From an uncultured Hellea sp. (GTDB lineage: Bacteria; Pseudomonadota; Alphaproteobacteria; Caulobacterales; Maricaulaceae), in NCBI GenBank assembly GCA_937995665.1, contig CALKIX010000076.1, positions 1 to 42,591 on the forward strand: DNA of 42,591 nt, in the 5' to 3' direction. Under the pieces are notes generated by a model. The model ran no database searches. It was given only the letters and a program-made list of their open reading frames with translations, and was not told the origin of the DNA. The translations under genes and the position numbers were made by a program. Below are positions 1-9,861 of this stretch, in pieces. The first letter of the stretch is position 1; every line of letters begins with the position of its first letter.

Positions 1-2
1 TT

Positions 3-302
3 GTTATGTGGGCAGCTTTTGTCAAAATTCCAAAGCTCACCTCTTTGCAAAATCTCACCGATATATCTTATGGTATCTATATTTATCACTGGTGCGTGTT
101 ACAGCTTCTCTTCATGTGGATGCCAAAGCTGAGTGTGGTCATGCTTCTTATTCTCGCGCTTCCGATTACACTCATATTGGCAAGCCTTTCATGGCATTTC
201 ATCGAGAAGCCTATGTTGACCCGCAAAAAGTCTTTGGCAACAGCTCTACGCTTTGGCCGTAAAAAGCGAGCCTACGACCCTAAGGCCGTGCTGCTAGATT
301 AG
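3..302 (+). CDS. Acyltransferase family 3 protein, C-terminal fragment
   Basis: The frame is open from the window edge, so the gene begins upstream and only about 99 codons are visible. The visible part has two hydrophobic stretches and the pattern 'ISYGIYIYHW' followed by a last membrane helix and 'SWHFIEKPML'. That ending, S-x-x-x-x-EKP, is typical of the C-terminus of the membrane acyltransferase 3 (OafA/YrhL-like) family, which moves acyl groups onto sugars or lipids at the inner membrane. The tail after EKP is short and basic. It converges on lpdA with a gap of 6 bases. The acceptor cannot be told from this fragment. Confidence 0.75.
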   Translation, partial: VMWAAFVKIPKLTSLQNLTDISYGIYIYHWCVLQLLFMWMPKLSVVMLLILALPITLILASLSWHFIEKPMLTRKKSLATALRFGRKKRAYDPKAVLLD

Positions 303-308
303 CACGGT

Positions 309-1700
309 CTAGAAGTGGATGGTTTGACCGTAAGCATCAAGGACCGCTTCATGCATCATTTCAGAAAGCGTTGGATGCGGGAAGACTGTTTCCATTAGCT
401 CATGTTCAGTGGTTTCTAGCTTTTGCGCGACGGTGTAGCCTTGGATAAGTTCTGTGACTTCCGCGCCAATCATATGCGCGCCTAATAGCTCGCCGCTTTT
501 GGCGTCAAAGATGGTTTTAATGAGACCCTCAGGCTCGCCAAGCGCTATGGCTTTGCCGTTTCCAATAAAGGGGAAACGTCCGATTTTAATATCGTAGCCC
601 GCCTCTTTGGCCTGCGCCTCGGTATAGCCAACGCTGGCCACTTGCGGGTGGCAATAGGTACAGCCCGGTATGGCATTAGCATCAAGCGGGTGAGGGGATT
701 TCCCTGCAATTTTTTCGATACAGATAATGCCTTCATGGGAAGCTTTATGGGCAAGCCATGGCGGGGTTGTGACATCGCCAATTGCATAGAGCCCTTTAAT
801 GCCCGTAAAGCTAAACTCATCTACAGTGATATGCGTGCGGTCAATTTTCACGCCGAGAGCCTCAAGGCCCATATCTTCGACATTTCCAACAATCCCGATA
901 GCAAGTATGACGCGGTCAAACGCTTCAGTGGTTGATTTGCCATCGCTTGTTAGTGTTGCAGTCACGCCCTTTGCGTCCGTTTTTACACTGGCCTGTGTCT
1001 TCGTCTTTATAGTAACACCGCGCTTTTCAAAGGCTTTGCGTGCCATTTTTGAAATCTCAGCATCTTCGGCTGGCAGGATGCGGTCAACCATTTCAACCAC
1101 AGTGACATTGGCGCCAAAGGCATCGTAAAAGCTGGCAAACTCCATCCCAATCGCGCCAGATCCAATAACGAGGAGCTTTTTGGGCATAGTGTCTGGTACC
1201 ATCGCTTCTCGGGCCGTCCAGATAAATTTCCCGTCAGGCGCAAGGCCGGCTTGCGGGATAGTGCGCGCGCGTGAGCCAGTGGCGAGGATAACATGCTTGG
1301 CGGCGTAATCTTTACCCTCAACGCTAACGATAGGGGCATCTTTGCCGGGCTTTAGCTTGGCGAAGCCTGCTATGACGGTGATCTTGTTCTTTTTCATGAG
1401 GTGCTTAATGCCGCCAGAGAGCTGACCTGCAATATTGCGAGAGCGCTTAACAATGGCTTTGAGGTCAAATTGCGGGCTGGCAGATAGCCCGTAATCAGCC
1501 GCATGCTGCATATTGTGATAAACCTCAGCAGAACGCAGGAGGGCTTTCGTGGGAATACATCCCCAGTTAAGGCACACACCTCCCAATTCCGATTTCTCAA
1601 TAACGGCCGTTTTAAAGCCGAGCTGTGCGGCCCGAATAGCGGTAACATAACCGCCTGGGCCAGACCCAATTACGATAACGTCATAAGATGTTTCGGACAT
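309..1700 (-). CDS. lpdA: Dihydrolipoamide dehydrogenase (E3)
   Basis: This is the FAD enzyme that reoxidises dihydrolipoyl groups of the pyruvate dehydrogenase E2 and passes electrons to NAD+. The 463-residue protein has the FAD-binding GSGPGG at residues 12-17, the redox disulfide C43/C48 in 'GGVCLNWGCIP', the NAD-binding GSGAIG near residue 180, the second FAD motif 'YAIGDV' near 310, and the C-terminal catalytic His-Glu pair in 'HPTLSEMMHE'. Length is normal for the family. ATG is preceded by AGGA seven bases upstream. It follows the pdhABC genes but is separated from them by an unknown gene and a likely terminator, so it probably has its own promoter in the 130-base leader, where two similar palindromes lie. 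Confidence 0.96.
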   Translation of the reverse strand: MSETSYDVIVIGSGPGGYVTAIRAAQLGFKTAVIEKSELGGVCLNWGCIPTKALLRSAEVYHNMQHAADYGLSASPQFDLKAIVKRSRNIAGQLSGGIKHLMKKNKITVIAGFAKLKPGKDAPIVSVEGKDYAAKHVILATGSRARTIPQAGLAPDGKFIWTAREAMVPDTMPKKLLVIGSGAIGMEFASFYDAFGANVTVVEMVDRILPAEDAEISKMARKAFEKRGVTIKTKTQASVKTDAKGVTATLTSDGKSTTEAFDRVILAIGIVGNVEDMGLEALGVKIDRTHITVDEFSFTGIKGLYAIGDVTTPPWLAHKASHEGIICIEKIAGKSPHPLDANAIPGCTYCHPQVASVGYTEAQAKEAGYDIKIGRFPFIGNGKAIALGEPEGLIKTIFDAKSGELLGAHMIGAEVTELIQGYTVAQKLETTEHELMETVFPHPTLSEMMHEAVLDAYGQTIHF

Positions 1701-1767
1701 GAAGTATCCTGTTTAGATAGAAAGCTTTTCATCTATCTATACAGTTTCTCTAAAAAAGGAATAGGCA

Positions 1768-1798
1768 ATTGCGCAATGCAGGGCTGTTATTACGCAAT
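1768..1798. promoter_or_regulatory. Paired 10-bp palindromes in the lpdA leader, possible operator
   Basis: ATTGCGCAAT (1768-1777) is a perfect palindrome. ATTACGCAAT (1789-1798) differs at one base. Their starts are 21 bp apart, two helical turns. They lie 68-98 bases upstream of the lpdA ATG, where a dimeric regulator binding one face of the DNA could act. The regulator is unknown; this is inference from sequence geometry. Confidence 0.4.
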
Positions 1799-1830
1799 AG
1801 TTTGACAGCTCCCCGTTTTTATCGAAGAGC

Positions 1831-2892
1831 TTATTGATGGTCTTTGGGCAAAGACTCAGGTGAAATAATAGCCTCAATGACTTGCAAGCGGATAACATCG
1901 CTTAGCGCCTCAACTTCCAATTCTTCTAGCAGGTCAAAAGCAGCCTCGGCTTGACCGTGCTTGGCATAGGCGATGGCCATGCGGTTGCGGGCCGTATCGC
2001 GCAATTCGATTTGATCTATACCGTCAATGGCGGCGCGCGCACTTTCATAATCTTTATGCTTAAGTGAGTAGCTCACTAGGTCTAGATAGGCACGATCACG
2101 CAGTTCTGGCATCTCAATTTTCAAAGCTTGGCTGTTGATAAGCTCAATTGTTGCAGAAATCTGTTCCGGGCTGCAATGGCTATCTTGCTTATGGGCTTTT
2201 TTAGGCATTCTATCTGGTTTGGAGATAGCGTTGGCTGGCTGGCAGTTTTTGTCAGAATTCTGTGCCTGGGCTTGTTTTTGGACGGGTTTCTTTTCTTTTT
2301 TGTTGTGTTGATTATGCGGTTTTGCTGGCATGGAGGCTTCTTTTACGGTAGCTGGCTCTTCCGCATTTAGGTCTTCCATTCGCATATCTTCTTCAAGCAT
2401 ATCAAACATCATACGGTCGATTTCAGAACTCGCTGCACTGCTGATCTGTTTGTCTTCGATAACGGGTTTGCGCACATCAATGGGCGCATCTTCCGTTGGC
2501 ACTTCGGCCTCTTCTATCGTTTCGGCCGCTTTCTCGCTTTTCTCAGTTTTGATATAGTCATCCACCCATTTTTGACTTTGAGACGACTCTGTCGTGCTTT
2601 CATCCGGGGCAGGGTCTTCAATGTCAGCTTTGGTAATAGGCGCGTCATTCTCTAAGCGCTCTTTTTTCTCAGCTTTCGGTTTAAAAGCTGTCCCGCCGGC
2701 GCCTTTGGGCTTATTTGAAGCTTCATGCGGGTGGAGCGCTTCTCCAGCCAGAGTTTCCTCAGAAATTTGCGGCGTGGATACAGGCTCTTGAAGTGCCGTG
2801 GAGTTGTTGAGGTCGACATCAGTGCCGTAATAGACAACGCTACCAGCCAATACTGATAATACTGTTCCCGCAATCAATGACTTAAATATCAT
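1831..2892 (-). CDS. Unknown membrane-anchored protein with TPR-like C-terminus
   Basis: I do not recognise the family. The 353-residue product starts with one hydrophobic segment (about residues 4-22, 'SLIAGTVLSVLAGSVVYYG') that could be a signal anchor. A long, charged, Glu/Ala/Pro/Lys-rich and probably disordered middle follows (about 30-250). The last 100 residues form helical pairs such as 'DRAYLDLVSYSLKHKDYESARAAI' and 'NRMAIAYAKHGQAEAAFDLL', which look like TPR/Sel1-type hairpins. I chose ATG at 2892 over the TTG at 2904 because GGAGA sits six bases before it and the TTG overlaps this site. The gene lies between pdhC and lpdA, but a terminator and a TTAA-N7-TTAA box just upstream suggest separate, perhaps cell-cycle, control. 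A periplasmic scaffold role is only a guess. Confidence 0.7.
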   Translation of the reverse strand: MIFKSLIAGTVLSVLAGSVVYYGTDVDLNNSTALQEPVSTPQISEETLAGEALHPHEASNKPKGAGGTAFKPKAEKKERLENDAPITKADIEDPAPDESTTESSQSQKWVDDYIKTEKSEKAAETIEEAEVPTEDAPIDVRKPVIEDKQISSAASSEIDRMMFDMLEEDMRMEDLNAEEPATVKEASMPAKPHNQHNKKEKKPVQKQAQAQNSDKNCQPANAISKPDRMPKKAHKQDSHCSPEQISATIELINSQALKIEMPELRDRAYLDLVSYSLKHKDYESARAAIDGIDQIELRDTARNRMAIAYAKHGQAEAAFDLLEELEVEALSDVIRLQVIEAIISPESLPKDHQ

Positions 2893-2915
2893 GTGAGTCT
2901 CCAAACCTTAATCAT

Positions 2916-2934
2916 CCTTAACTATAAATTAAGG
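2916..2934 (-). promoter_or_regulatory. CtrA-like box (TTAA-N7-TTAA)
   Basis: On the minus strand the sequence reads CCTTAATTTATAGTTAAGG. Its core, TTAA-N7-TTAA (2918-2932), matches the CtrA consensus known from Caulobacter and relatives. A third TTAA follows six bases further on. The box is about 26-40 bases before the ATG of the unknown gene at 2892, a promoter-like position. The arms are also an inverted repeat (CCTTAA/TTAAGG), so a weak hairpin is the alternative reading. Confidence 0.45.
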
Positions 2935-2963
2935 CCAAAAATAGGCAAGCGAACTCGCGCTTG
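2935..2963 (-). terminator. Rho-independent terminator after pdhC
   Basis: On the minus strand CAAGCG-CGAGTT-CGCTTG forms a 6-bp stem with a 6-base loop. CCTATTTTTGG follows as a U-rich tract. It is about 55 bases past the pdhC stop codon and before the unknown gene at 2892, so it would end the pdhABC transcript. Confidence 0.5.
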
Positions 2964-3016
2964 AGGAGAGAGCTTTATGCAGTTGAGCCGTTTTTAGCGA
3001 ACAGCGTAAGCTGTAT

Positions 3017-4327
3017 TTAGAGCATCATAGTAATTGGGCTTTGCACATAGCGCTTAAAGTGCTGGAGCCATTCTGCGCCCAGCGCGCCGTCCACAACGCG
3101 GTGATCACAGGTCAGCGTGACGGTCATAACCGTGGCCACAGCCAGTGCGCCGTCTTTGACAACGGGGCGAAGCTCGCCTGCGCCAACGGATAAAATCATG
3201 CCATGCGGTTCATTGATGATAGAGCCAAATTCTTTAATGCCCATCATGCCAAGATTAGAGATGCTAAAGGTGCCGCCTTGATATTCTTGCGGCTTAAGCT
3301 TCTTATCGCGCGCGCGGGCAGCCAAGTCTTTCATCTCTGAGGATATGGTTGAGAGGCCTTTATTTTCAGCGCCGCGAACGATGGGCGTAATTAGCCCGCC
3401 ATCAATGGCCACTGCTACGGCAACGTCGGCGTGCTTGTGCATAGCAATCCCGTCAGGGGTAAAGCTGGCATTGGCGGCTGGCACGTGTTTTAGCGCGAGT
3501 GCAGAGGCGCGGATGAGCATATCATTGACGCTGACTTTTATGCCTTCTGGCGCTTGGCTGTTTAGCTCTTTACGCATCTTGAGGAGCGCGTCGATTTCGC
3601 AATCCACCGTGAGCGGGAAGTCAGGGACATTGACGTTTGAGCTGACAAGGCGCTTGGCGATTGTGCGGCGCATACCGTCGAGCGGGATAAGGTCGTAAGA
3701 ACCTGCTTCGATGCCCATTTGGGTGAGGTACTCCGCGCCGCCGCCGAGTGGCATGCCGACTTCGGTTGTTGTCACGACGGGTGCTGCCGCTTGTGGAGCC
3801 ATGGAGGCTGCGCGCGGGGCGGTTTTGGCACATTCAATATCGGTTTTGATAATCCGGCCATTGGGGCCAGAGCCTGAAATGCGCGCAAGATCAAGCCCCG
3901 CTTCAGCGGCAAGACGTTTGGCGAGCGGTGAGGCTTTGATGCGGATTCCGCTATTCTTTGGAGCGGCAGCGGGCGCGGGCGCAGCTTTAGGGGCTGGCGC
4001 AGCAGCGGCTGGTGCTGGCGCGGCGGCAGGAGCAGGAGCGGCAGAACCGCCAACACTATAACCATCCATCGCGCTATCATCTTCATCTTCTTCGAGCAGC
4101 ACAGCGATAGGGGCGTTGACTTTCACCCCTTCTGTTCCGCTGGGGACAAGGATTTTAGCAATCTTGCCTTCTTCCACGGCTTCAACTTCCATCGTGGCTT
4201 TGTCAGTCTCAATCTCGGCCAAGACATCGCCAGAATTGACAGTATCGCCTTCGGCAACCATCCATTTAGACAGAGTGCCTTCTTCCATAGTCGGCGAGAG
4301 GGCGGGCATAAGGATTTCAATGGGCAT
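3017..4327 (-). CDS. pdhC: Pyruvate dehydrogenase E2, dihydrolipoamide acetyltransferase
   Basis: This is the E2 core of the complex; it moves the acetyl group from lipoyl-lysine to CoA. The 436-residue protein has an N-terminal lipoyl domain with the modified lysine K43 in 'ETDKATME', an Ala/Pro-rich linker (about 90-135), the peripheral subunit-binding domain '[30 protein letters not shown]' (about 137-166), and a C-terminal acyltransferase domain ending in '[15 protein letters not shown]', which carries the catalytic His and Asp of HxxxDG. Only one lipoyl domain is present. I set the start at ATG 4327, not the track's 4345, because AAGGA lies 8 bases before it, the N-terminus matches the family, and it begins 2 bases after the pdhB stop. 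Confidence 0.95.
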   Translation of the reverse strand: MPIEILMPALSPTMEEGTLSKWMVAEGDTVNSGDVLAEIETDKATMEVEAVEEGKIAKILVPSGTEGVKVNAPIAVLLEEDEDDSAMDGYSVGGSAAPAPAAAPAPAAAAPAPKAAPAPAAAPKNSGIRIKASPLAKRLAAEAGLDLARISGSGPNGRIIKTDIECAKTAPRAASMAPQAAAPVVTTTEVGMPLGGGAEYLTQMGIEAGSYDLIPLDGMRRTIAKRLVSSNVNVPDFPLTVDCEIDALLKMRKELNSQAPEGIKVSVNDMLIRASALALKHVPAANASFTPDGIAMHKHADVAVAVAIDGGLITPIVRGAENKGLSTISSEMKDLAARARDKKLKPQEYQGGTFSISNLGMMGIKEFGSIINEPHGMILSVGAGELRPVVKDGALAVATVMTVTLTCDHRVVDGALGAEWLQHFKRYVQSPITMML

Positions 4328-4329
4328 AA

Positions 4330-5703
4330 TTAGTCCTTGTAACAAACCTTCTTGGCCGCGGCGACGACATCTTCTGTTCCTGGCAAGCTGAGCGCTTCGA
4401 GGTTCGCGGCGTATGGCAATGGCACGTCGACTTGAAAGACGCGCTCTGGCGGGGCGTCCAGATAGTCAAAGGCTTGCTCCATCACGCGGGTTGCGATTTC
4501 AGAGCCGATGCCGCTTTGGCCCCAGCCTTCTTCGGCGCAGACTAAGCGGTTCGTTTTCTTCACGGACTCTATAACCGTGTCGCTATCGAGCGGGCGAATG
4601 GTACGCAGGTCGACGACTTCGGCGCTAATGCCTTGCTCGGCCAGAATATCCGCGGCTTCAAGGCAGCGTCCCACCATGCGAGAGTGAGAGACCAGCGTGA
4701 CGTCCGTGCCTTCGCGGCGCACTTTGGCTTTGCCGATAGGGATAATGAAGTCGTCCATGTCTGGGACTTCGAAAGTCTCGCCATACATAAGCTCATGTTC
4801 TAAAAAGACAACAGGGTTAGGGTCTCGAATAGCAGCCTTTAGAAGGCCTTTGGCGTCCGCCGCATCATAGGGCGCAACGACCTTTAGGCCCGGCACATTG
4901 GCATACCAGCTTGAGTAGTCATGGCTGTGCTGCGCGCCCACGCGAGAGGCCGCACCGTTAGGGCCGCGAAACACGATAGGACAGCGCATTTGACCACCTG
5001 ACATATAAAGCGTTTTGGCGGCAGAATTGATAATGTGATCAATAGCTTGCATAGCAAAGTTAAATGTCATGAATTCAACAATCGGACGTAATCCGCCCAT
5101 CGCAGCGCCGACACCGATACCAGCAAAACCATATTCAGTAATTGGCGTATCAATGACGCGCTTTTCGCCAAATTCTTGGAGCAATTCGCGAGTGACTTTA
5201 TAGGCACCTTGATACTCAGCCACCTCTTCGCCCATGACAAAGACGTTTTCATCGCGGCGCATTTCTTCGGCCATGGCATCGCGTAGCGCATCGCGCACTG
5301 TGACGTCGACCATTTTGATATTGGTAGGAATAGCGGGGTCATTTGGCACTATGGCGGCAGCAGGTGCAGCGCTCGCAGCAGGAGCCGCAGCGGGCGCAGC
5401 TTCAGCAGCGGGGGCAGGGCTTGTCGCTTGCGCAGGCGCGCCAAGATCAGCGGCCGTTTCCCCGTCTTCGAGCAGTTGCAAGATAACGGCGCCAACTTTT
5501 ACATTATCTGTACCAGCGGCAACGATGATTTTACCCACAGTGCCTTCGTCGATACTCTCGACTTCCATGGTAGCTTTATCCGTTTCAATCTCGGCGAGGA
5601 TGTCTCCAGAGGCGACTGTATCGCCTTCTTTGACGAGCCATTTAGAGAGTGTGCCTTCTTCCATAGTCGGAGAAAGGGCGGGCATTTGAATATCGATTGC
5701 CAT
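4330..5703 (-). CDS. pdhB: Pyruvate dehydrogenase E1 beta with fused lipoyl domain
   Basis: E1 beta pairs with PdhA to decarboxylate pyruvate with thiamine diphosphate. The 457-residue protein is longer than a plain E1 beta (about 325) because residues 1-80 form a lipoyl domain with K43 in 'ETDKATME'. An Ala/Pro linker (about 85-120) follows, then the transketolase-like pyrimidine-binding domain ('[35 protein letters not shown]') and the transketolase C-terminal domain ('[15 protein letters not shown]'). The fusion is known from alphaproteobacterial PDH. The first 50 residues are almost the same as those of PdhC. It starts 3 bases after the pdhA stop and is followed by pdhC after 2 bases, so the three genes are an operon. 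Confidence 0.96.
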   Translation of the reverse strand: MAIDIQMPALSPTMEEGTLSKWLVKEGDTVASGDILAEIETDKATMEVESIDEGTVGKIIVAAGTDNVKVGAVILQLLEDGETAADLGAPAQATSPAPAAEAAPAAAPAASAAPAAAIVPNDPAIPTNIKMVDVTVRDALRDAMAEEMRRDENVFVMGEEVAEYQGAYKVTRELLQEFGEKRVIDTPITEYGFAGIGVGAAMGGLRPIVEFMTFNFAMQAIDHIINSAAKTLYMSGGQMRCPIVFRGPNGAASRVGAQHSHDYSSWYANVPGLKVVAPYDAADAKGLLKAAIRDPNPVVFLEHELMYGETFEVPDMDDFIIPIGKAKVRREGTDVTLVSHSRMVGRCLEAADILAEQGISAEVVDLRTIRPLDSDTVIESVKKTNRLVCAEEGWGQSGIGSEIATRVMEQAFDYLDAPPERVFQVDVPLPYAANLEALSLPGTEDVVAAAKKVCYKD

Positions 5704-5706
5704 GTC

Positions 5707-6705
5707 TTACGCCTCCAACAATACGTCTGTATAGAGCTCCGAGGGGTCAGGCTCTGGGCTTTCAATCGCGAATTGGGCTGAGTCAGCAACAATTGCCTTA
5801 ATTTCTTTATCAATGGCTTTTAGGTCATCTTCACTAGCCCATTTTTCATCAAGGAGGCGGGCTCTTGCCATATCAATCGGGTCGCGCTCTGCGCGCGTTT
5901 TAGAAACTTCTTCGCGCGTACGATATTTGGCAGGGTCTGACATGGAGTGACCGCGGTAACGGTAAGTTTTCATTTCCAAAATCATCGGGCCTTTACCATC
6001 GCGAGCATGTTTTATGGCTTTTCTGGCGGCATCGCGCACTTCAAGTACGTTCATGCCGTCAACCTGGACACCTTCAATCTCAAAGCTTGAACCGCGCTTA
6101 TGAAGCTCAGTTTCTGCTGAAGAGCGTTTAACAGATGTCCCCATAGCATATTGATTGTTTTCAATAACGAAGACGACTGGGAGGTCCCAAAGCTTAGCCA
6201 TATTAAAGGCTTCATAGACCTGACCTTGGTTAGACGCGCCATCACCAAAGAAGGCGAGGGAGACATTGCCATTGCCTTTATATTTATTGGCAAGCGCAAG
6301 GCCCGCCCCGATAGGCACCTGTGCGCCCACAATGCCATGGCCGCCGTAAAAATGCTTCTCTGTGCTAAACATATGCATAGAGCCGCCTTTGCCGCGCGAA
6401 TAACCGCCTTCGCGGCCCGTTAGCTCAGCCATAACCCCGCGTGATGTCATTCCGCAAGCCAGCATATGACCGTGGTCTCGATAACCCGTAATCATTTGGT
6501 CGCCCTCAATCATGCCTGCGCGGCAACCTACAACAACCGCTTCTTGGCCGATATAGAGGTGACAGAAACCCGCAATCTGGCCCATGCCATAAAGTTGTCC
6601 AGCTTTCTCTTCAAAGCGGCGGATAAGCAGCATGTCTTTGTAATATTTGAGAAGTTCTGATTTCTCGGATTTGAGAGGTTTAGGATTTTTTTTAGAGGTA
6701 GCCAT
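5707..6705 (-). CDS. pdhA: Pyruvate dehydrogenase E1 alpha
   Basis: E1 alpha binds thiamine diphosphate and, with PdhB, decarboxylates pyruvate. The 332-residue protein shows the family's 'YKDMLLIRRFEEKAGQLYGMGQIAGFCHLYIGQEA' N-terminus, the TPP/Mg motif 'GDGASNQGQVYEAFNMAKLWDLPVVFVIENN' (GDG...NN, about residues 165-195), and the phosphorylation-loop-like 'YRYRGHSMSDPAKYR'. I moved the start to ATG 6705: the track's 6720 start is a TTG, and 'MATSKKNPKPL' is the usual type of N-terminus. The Shine-Dalgarno site is weak (GAGA). It is the first gene of the pdhABC operon, after ftsB with a 75-base gap that probably holds its promoter. Confidence 0.95.
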   Translation of the reverse strand: MATSKKNPKPLKSEKSELLKYYKDMLLIRRFEEKAGQLYGMGQIAGFCHLYIGQEAVVVGCRAGMIEGDQMITGYRDHGHMLACGMTSRGVMAELTGREGGYSRGKGGSMHMFSTEKHFYGGHGIVGAQVPIGAGLALANKYKGNGNVSLAFFGDGASNQGQVYEAFNMAKLWDLPVVFVIENNQYAMGTSVKRSSAETELHKRGSSFEIEGVQVDGMNVLEVRDAARKAIKHARDGKGPMILEMKTYRYRGHSMSDPAKYRTREEVSKTRAERDPIDMARARLLDEKWASEDDLKAIDKEIKAIVADSAQFAIESPEPDPSELYTDVLLEA

Positions 6706-6780
6706 AAGAAATAGTCTCAATAATTTGTATCCGAAATATAACGGCCTACGCTTACAAAATGTAGCGCCTTATGGGGTGAA

Positions 6781-7089
6781 TTAATCGGGGAGGTCAAGCC
6801 AAATCGTCTTTTCATTCGGATGTGAAGTAAATAATATTTTCCGCGAAGCTGTGTCGAGGCTATCGAGGTTCAGGCTTGAGTTTTTAAGATCCTCCGCATG
6901 GCTTTCGAGCGTGCTACGCGTTTGAGTAACGGCCTCAAGGCGCACTTTCAATCGGGTGCTGTCGCGCTCATAGTCGACCCAGCGCATCACGCCTTGGGAG
7001 CCCGAGAGAGCATGAAAAGCAAGGTAAACATAGAGGACGAGCAGGGCAAAGATCGGCCATTTTTCCCGAATTTTGCGCAAGTGTTCCAT
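6781..7089 (-). CDS. ftsB: Septum formation initiator family protein (FtsB/DivIC)
   Basis: FtsB is a small bitopic membrane protein that links FtsL and FtsQ in the divisome. The 102-residue product fits: a short basic cytoplasmic start ('MEHLRKIREKW'), one membrane helix (about 13-31), then a coiled-coil-like segment ('YERDSTRLKVRLEAVTQTRSTLESHAEDLKN', about 40-70) and a short periplasmic end. It sits between eno and pdhA, the usual alphaproteobacterial position. The protein diverges in sequence, as FtsB proteins commonly do, so the call rests on architecture plus context. Confidence 0.85.
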   Translation of the reverse strand: MEHLRKIREKWPIFALLVLYVYLAFHALSGSQGVMRWVDYERDSTRLKVRLEAVTQTRSTLESHAEDLKNSSLNLDSLDTASRKILFTSHPNEKTIWLDLPD

Positions 7090-7126
7090 AAGACTCTATC
7101 GCGCCTTATGGTTATTAGAGCGTTAA

Positions 7127-7152
7127 GGCTTCGCAATTTTCACTGCGAAGCC
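7127..7152 (-). terminator. 9-bp hairpin between eno and ftsB
   Basis: GGCTTCGCA (7127-7135) and TGCGAAGCC (7144-7152) are perfect complements around an 8-base loop. The hairpin begins 17 bases past the eno stop codon. Only TTAACG follows on the minus strand, so it lacks a clear U-tract. It may be a weak or Rho-assisted terminator, or a 3'-end stabiliser that lowers ftsB expression relative to eno. Confidence 0.5.
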
Positions 7153-7169
7153 CCAATATTTGTTTAATT

Positions 7170-8659
<1,490 letters not shown>

Positions 8660-8722
8660 CGGGGCCTCCATTTAATAATAACAAAGCGGCCCGCTTGAAT
8701 ACGAACCGCTGATTTGGTCGCG

Positions 8723-8751
8723 CACATAGCTGATTTCGAGCGAGCCGACAA
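8723..8751 (-). promoter_or_regulatory. Possible sigma-70-type promoter for rpmF-eno
   Basis: On the minus strand TTGTCG (8746-8751) and TATGTG (8723-8728) are separated by 17 bases, about 65-90 bases before the rpmF ATG. The -35 element is a good match, the -10 only fair. Placement in the only gap between arfB and rpmF supports it. Confidence 0.3.
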
Positions 8752-8780
8752 GCCCTTTATGAGGCGATATTCACTGCCCG

Positions 8781-9200
8781 CTAGTCAAAGTCGCGTACTT
8801 TTCCGCGTAATGACTTAGTTTGGCCTCGCTCTGCCTTCTTTTTAAGGCGGCGCTTCACGGCGCCATAAGTAGGGCGAGTCGGGCGGCGCTTTTTTTCTAC
8901 TTTTAGGGCGGCCCCCAAAAGGGCAGCCAGACGCTCCAGCGCCTCGGCCTTATTCCGCTCCTGCGTGCGGTGGTTTTGAGCCTTAATAACTATCACGCCG
9001 CTATCGGTAATGCGCTTGTCGCGATAGGCCAGAACGCGCGCTTTTTGCCCCTCTAAAAGCGAGGCTGTCTTCACATCATAGCGTAGGTGGATGGCCGATG
9101 AGACTTTATTGACATTCTGCCCGCCCGGCCCTTGGGCGCGAATGGCGGTCAGTTCAATGTCCGAGAGCGGAATGGATATGCGCGGCGTGACTTTTAGCAT
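8781..9200 (-). CDS. arfB: Alternative ribosome-rescue factor ArfB (peptidyl-tRNA hydrolase, YaeJ/ICT1 type)
   Basis: ArfB releases peptides from ribosomes stalled at mRNA ends, working without a stop codon. The 139-residue protein has the release-factor catalytic GGQ in 'AIRAQGPGGQNVNKVSSAIHLRYD' (about residues 21-44) but no codon-recognition domains, and it ends in a lysine/arginine-rich tail ('KKRRPTRPTYGAVKRRLKKKAERGQTKSLRGKVRDFD') that in this family enters the mRNA channel. Length and layout match ArfB rather than RF1/RF2. It is on the same strand as rpmF, 121 bases upstream of it, and is probably a separate unit. Confidence 0.93.
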   Translation of the reverse strand: MLKVTPRISIPLSDIELTAIRAQGPGGQNVNKVSSAIHLRYDVKTASLLEGQKARVLAYRDKRITDSGVIVIKAQNHRTQERNKAEALERLAALLGAALKVEKKRRPTRPTYGAVKRRLKKKAERGQTKSLRGKVRDFD

Positions 9201-9255
9201 GAAAGGTCAGACTAGCGCGGCGGGAGGGCTAAAGATAGGGGCGAAGAGGCGAGGC

Positions 9256-9747
9256 CTAAGCAGGCGCTATGTCACAATTTTGTCCAAGGCCAATCAACTT
9301 GGAGTCATTCTCCGTCATGATTTTAATATTAGGCGCAAGGGCGGGATCATAATGGATTTCCACTATGACGGTTTGAGAGAGTATGCTTCCAGCTTGTGCT
9401 GCCGTTTTTTGATGGGCGCGGTAAATGGCTGTGGGGGCGGGCGAGACTACCATTGAGCAGCTTTGCGCTGCGCCTGGCAGCTGTGCATTATCGCCAAATC
9501 GTTGGCCGTTAATTTGGCCGCTGCCATGGATTAGGACTTCAAATTCGCCAATGGCGCTCTGTGCTGTCACGGCAAATGGCGCGTTAGAGGTCACGGCATA
9601 TTTTTTAACGCCGGGCTTGTCTGAGACGAGGACATGTATAGCCTTTTGCGGAACGGAGAAGACAACTTTGTCCAGTATTTGAGCGGCTGCGGGAAGGGCT
9701 GCGAGCTCTAAAGCGATAAGGCTAATTAAAAAGTAACGCTTTTTCAT
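9256..9747 (-). CDS. Exported protein of unknown function
   Basis: I do not recognise this family. The 163-residue product has a clear signal peptide ('MKKRYFLISLIALELAALPAAAQ', likely cleaved after AAA). The mature part is predicted to be beta-rich and includes 'GEFEVLIHGSGQINGQRFGDNAQLPG' and two cysteines, one in 'AQSCSMVV' and one in 'GQNCDIAPA', which could form a disulfide in the periplasm. Two ATGs (9759, 9747) are possible; I prefer 9747 because it gives a normal signal peptide and GGAA lies seven bases before it. It is divergent from queC and 55 bases upstream of arfB. Confidence 0.6.
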   Translation of the reverse strand: MKKRYFLISLIALELAALPAAAQILDKVVFSVPQKAIHVLVSDKPGVKKYAVTSNAPFAVTAQSAIGEFEVLIHGSGQINGQRFGDNAQLPGAAQSCSMVVSPAPTAIYRAHQKTAAQAGSILSQTVIVEIHYDPALAPNIKIMTENDSKLIGLGQNCDIAPA

Positions 9748-9861
9748 GCTCAATTCCATTATAGTGATTCTTGGATTAGGCGGAGCAAGATTGATGCCAA
9801 AAATGAGGTCGCGATAATTCTGAGCTAGTCAGACGCGCCATTTGCGGATATAGGCGCGGCC

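Noticed and set aside
9760-9861. PreQ1 riboswitch before queC
   Set aside because: I looked for the type I hairpin and A-rich tail and did not find them. Only a weak GCGCC/GGCGC hairpin is present.
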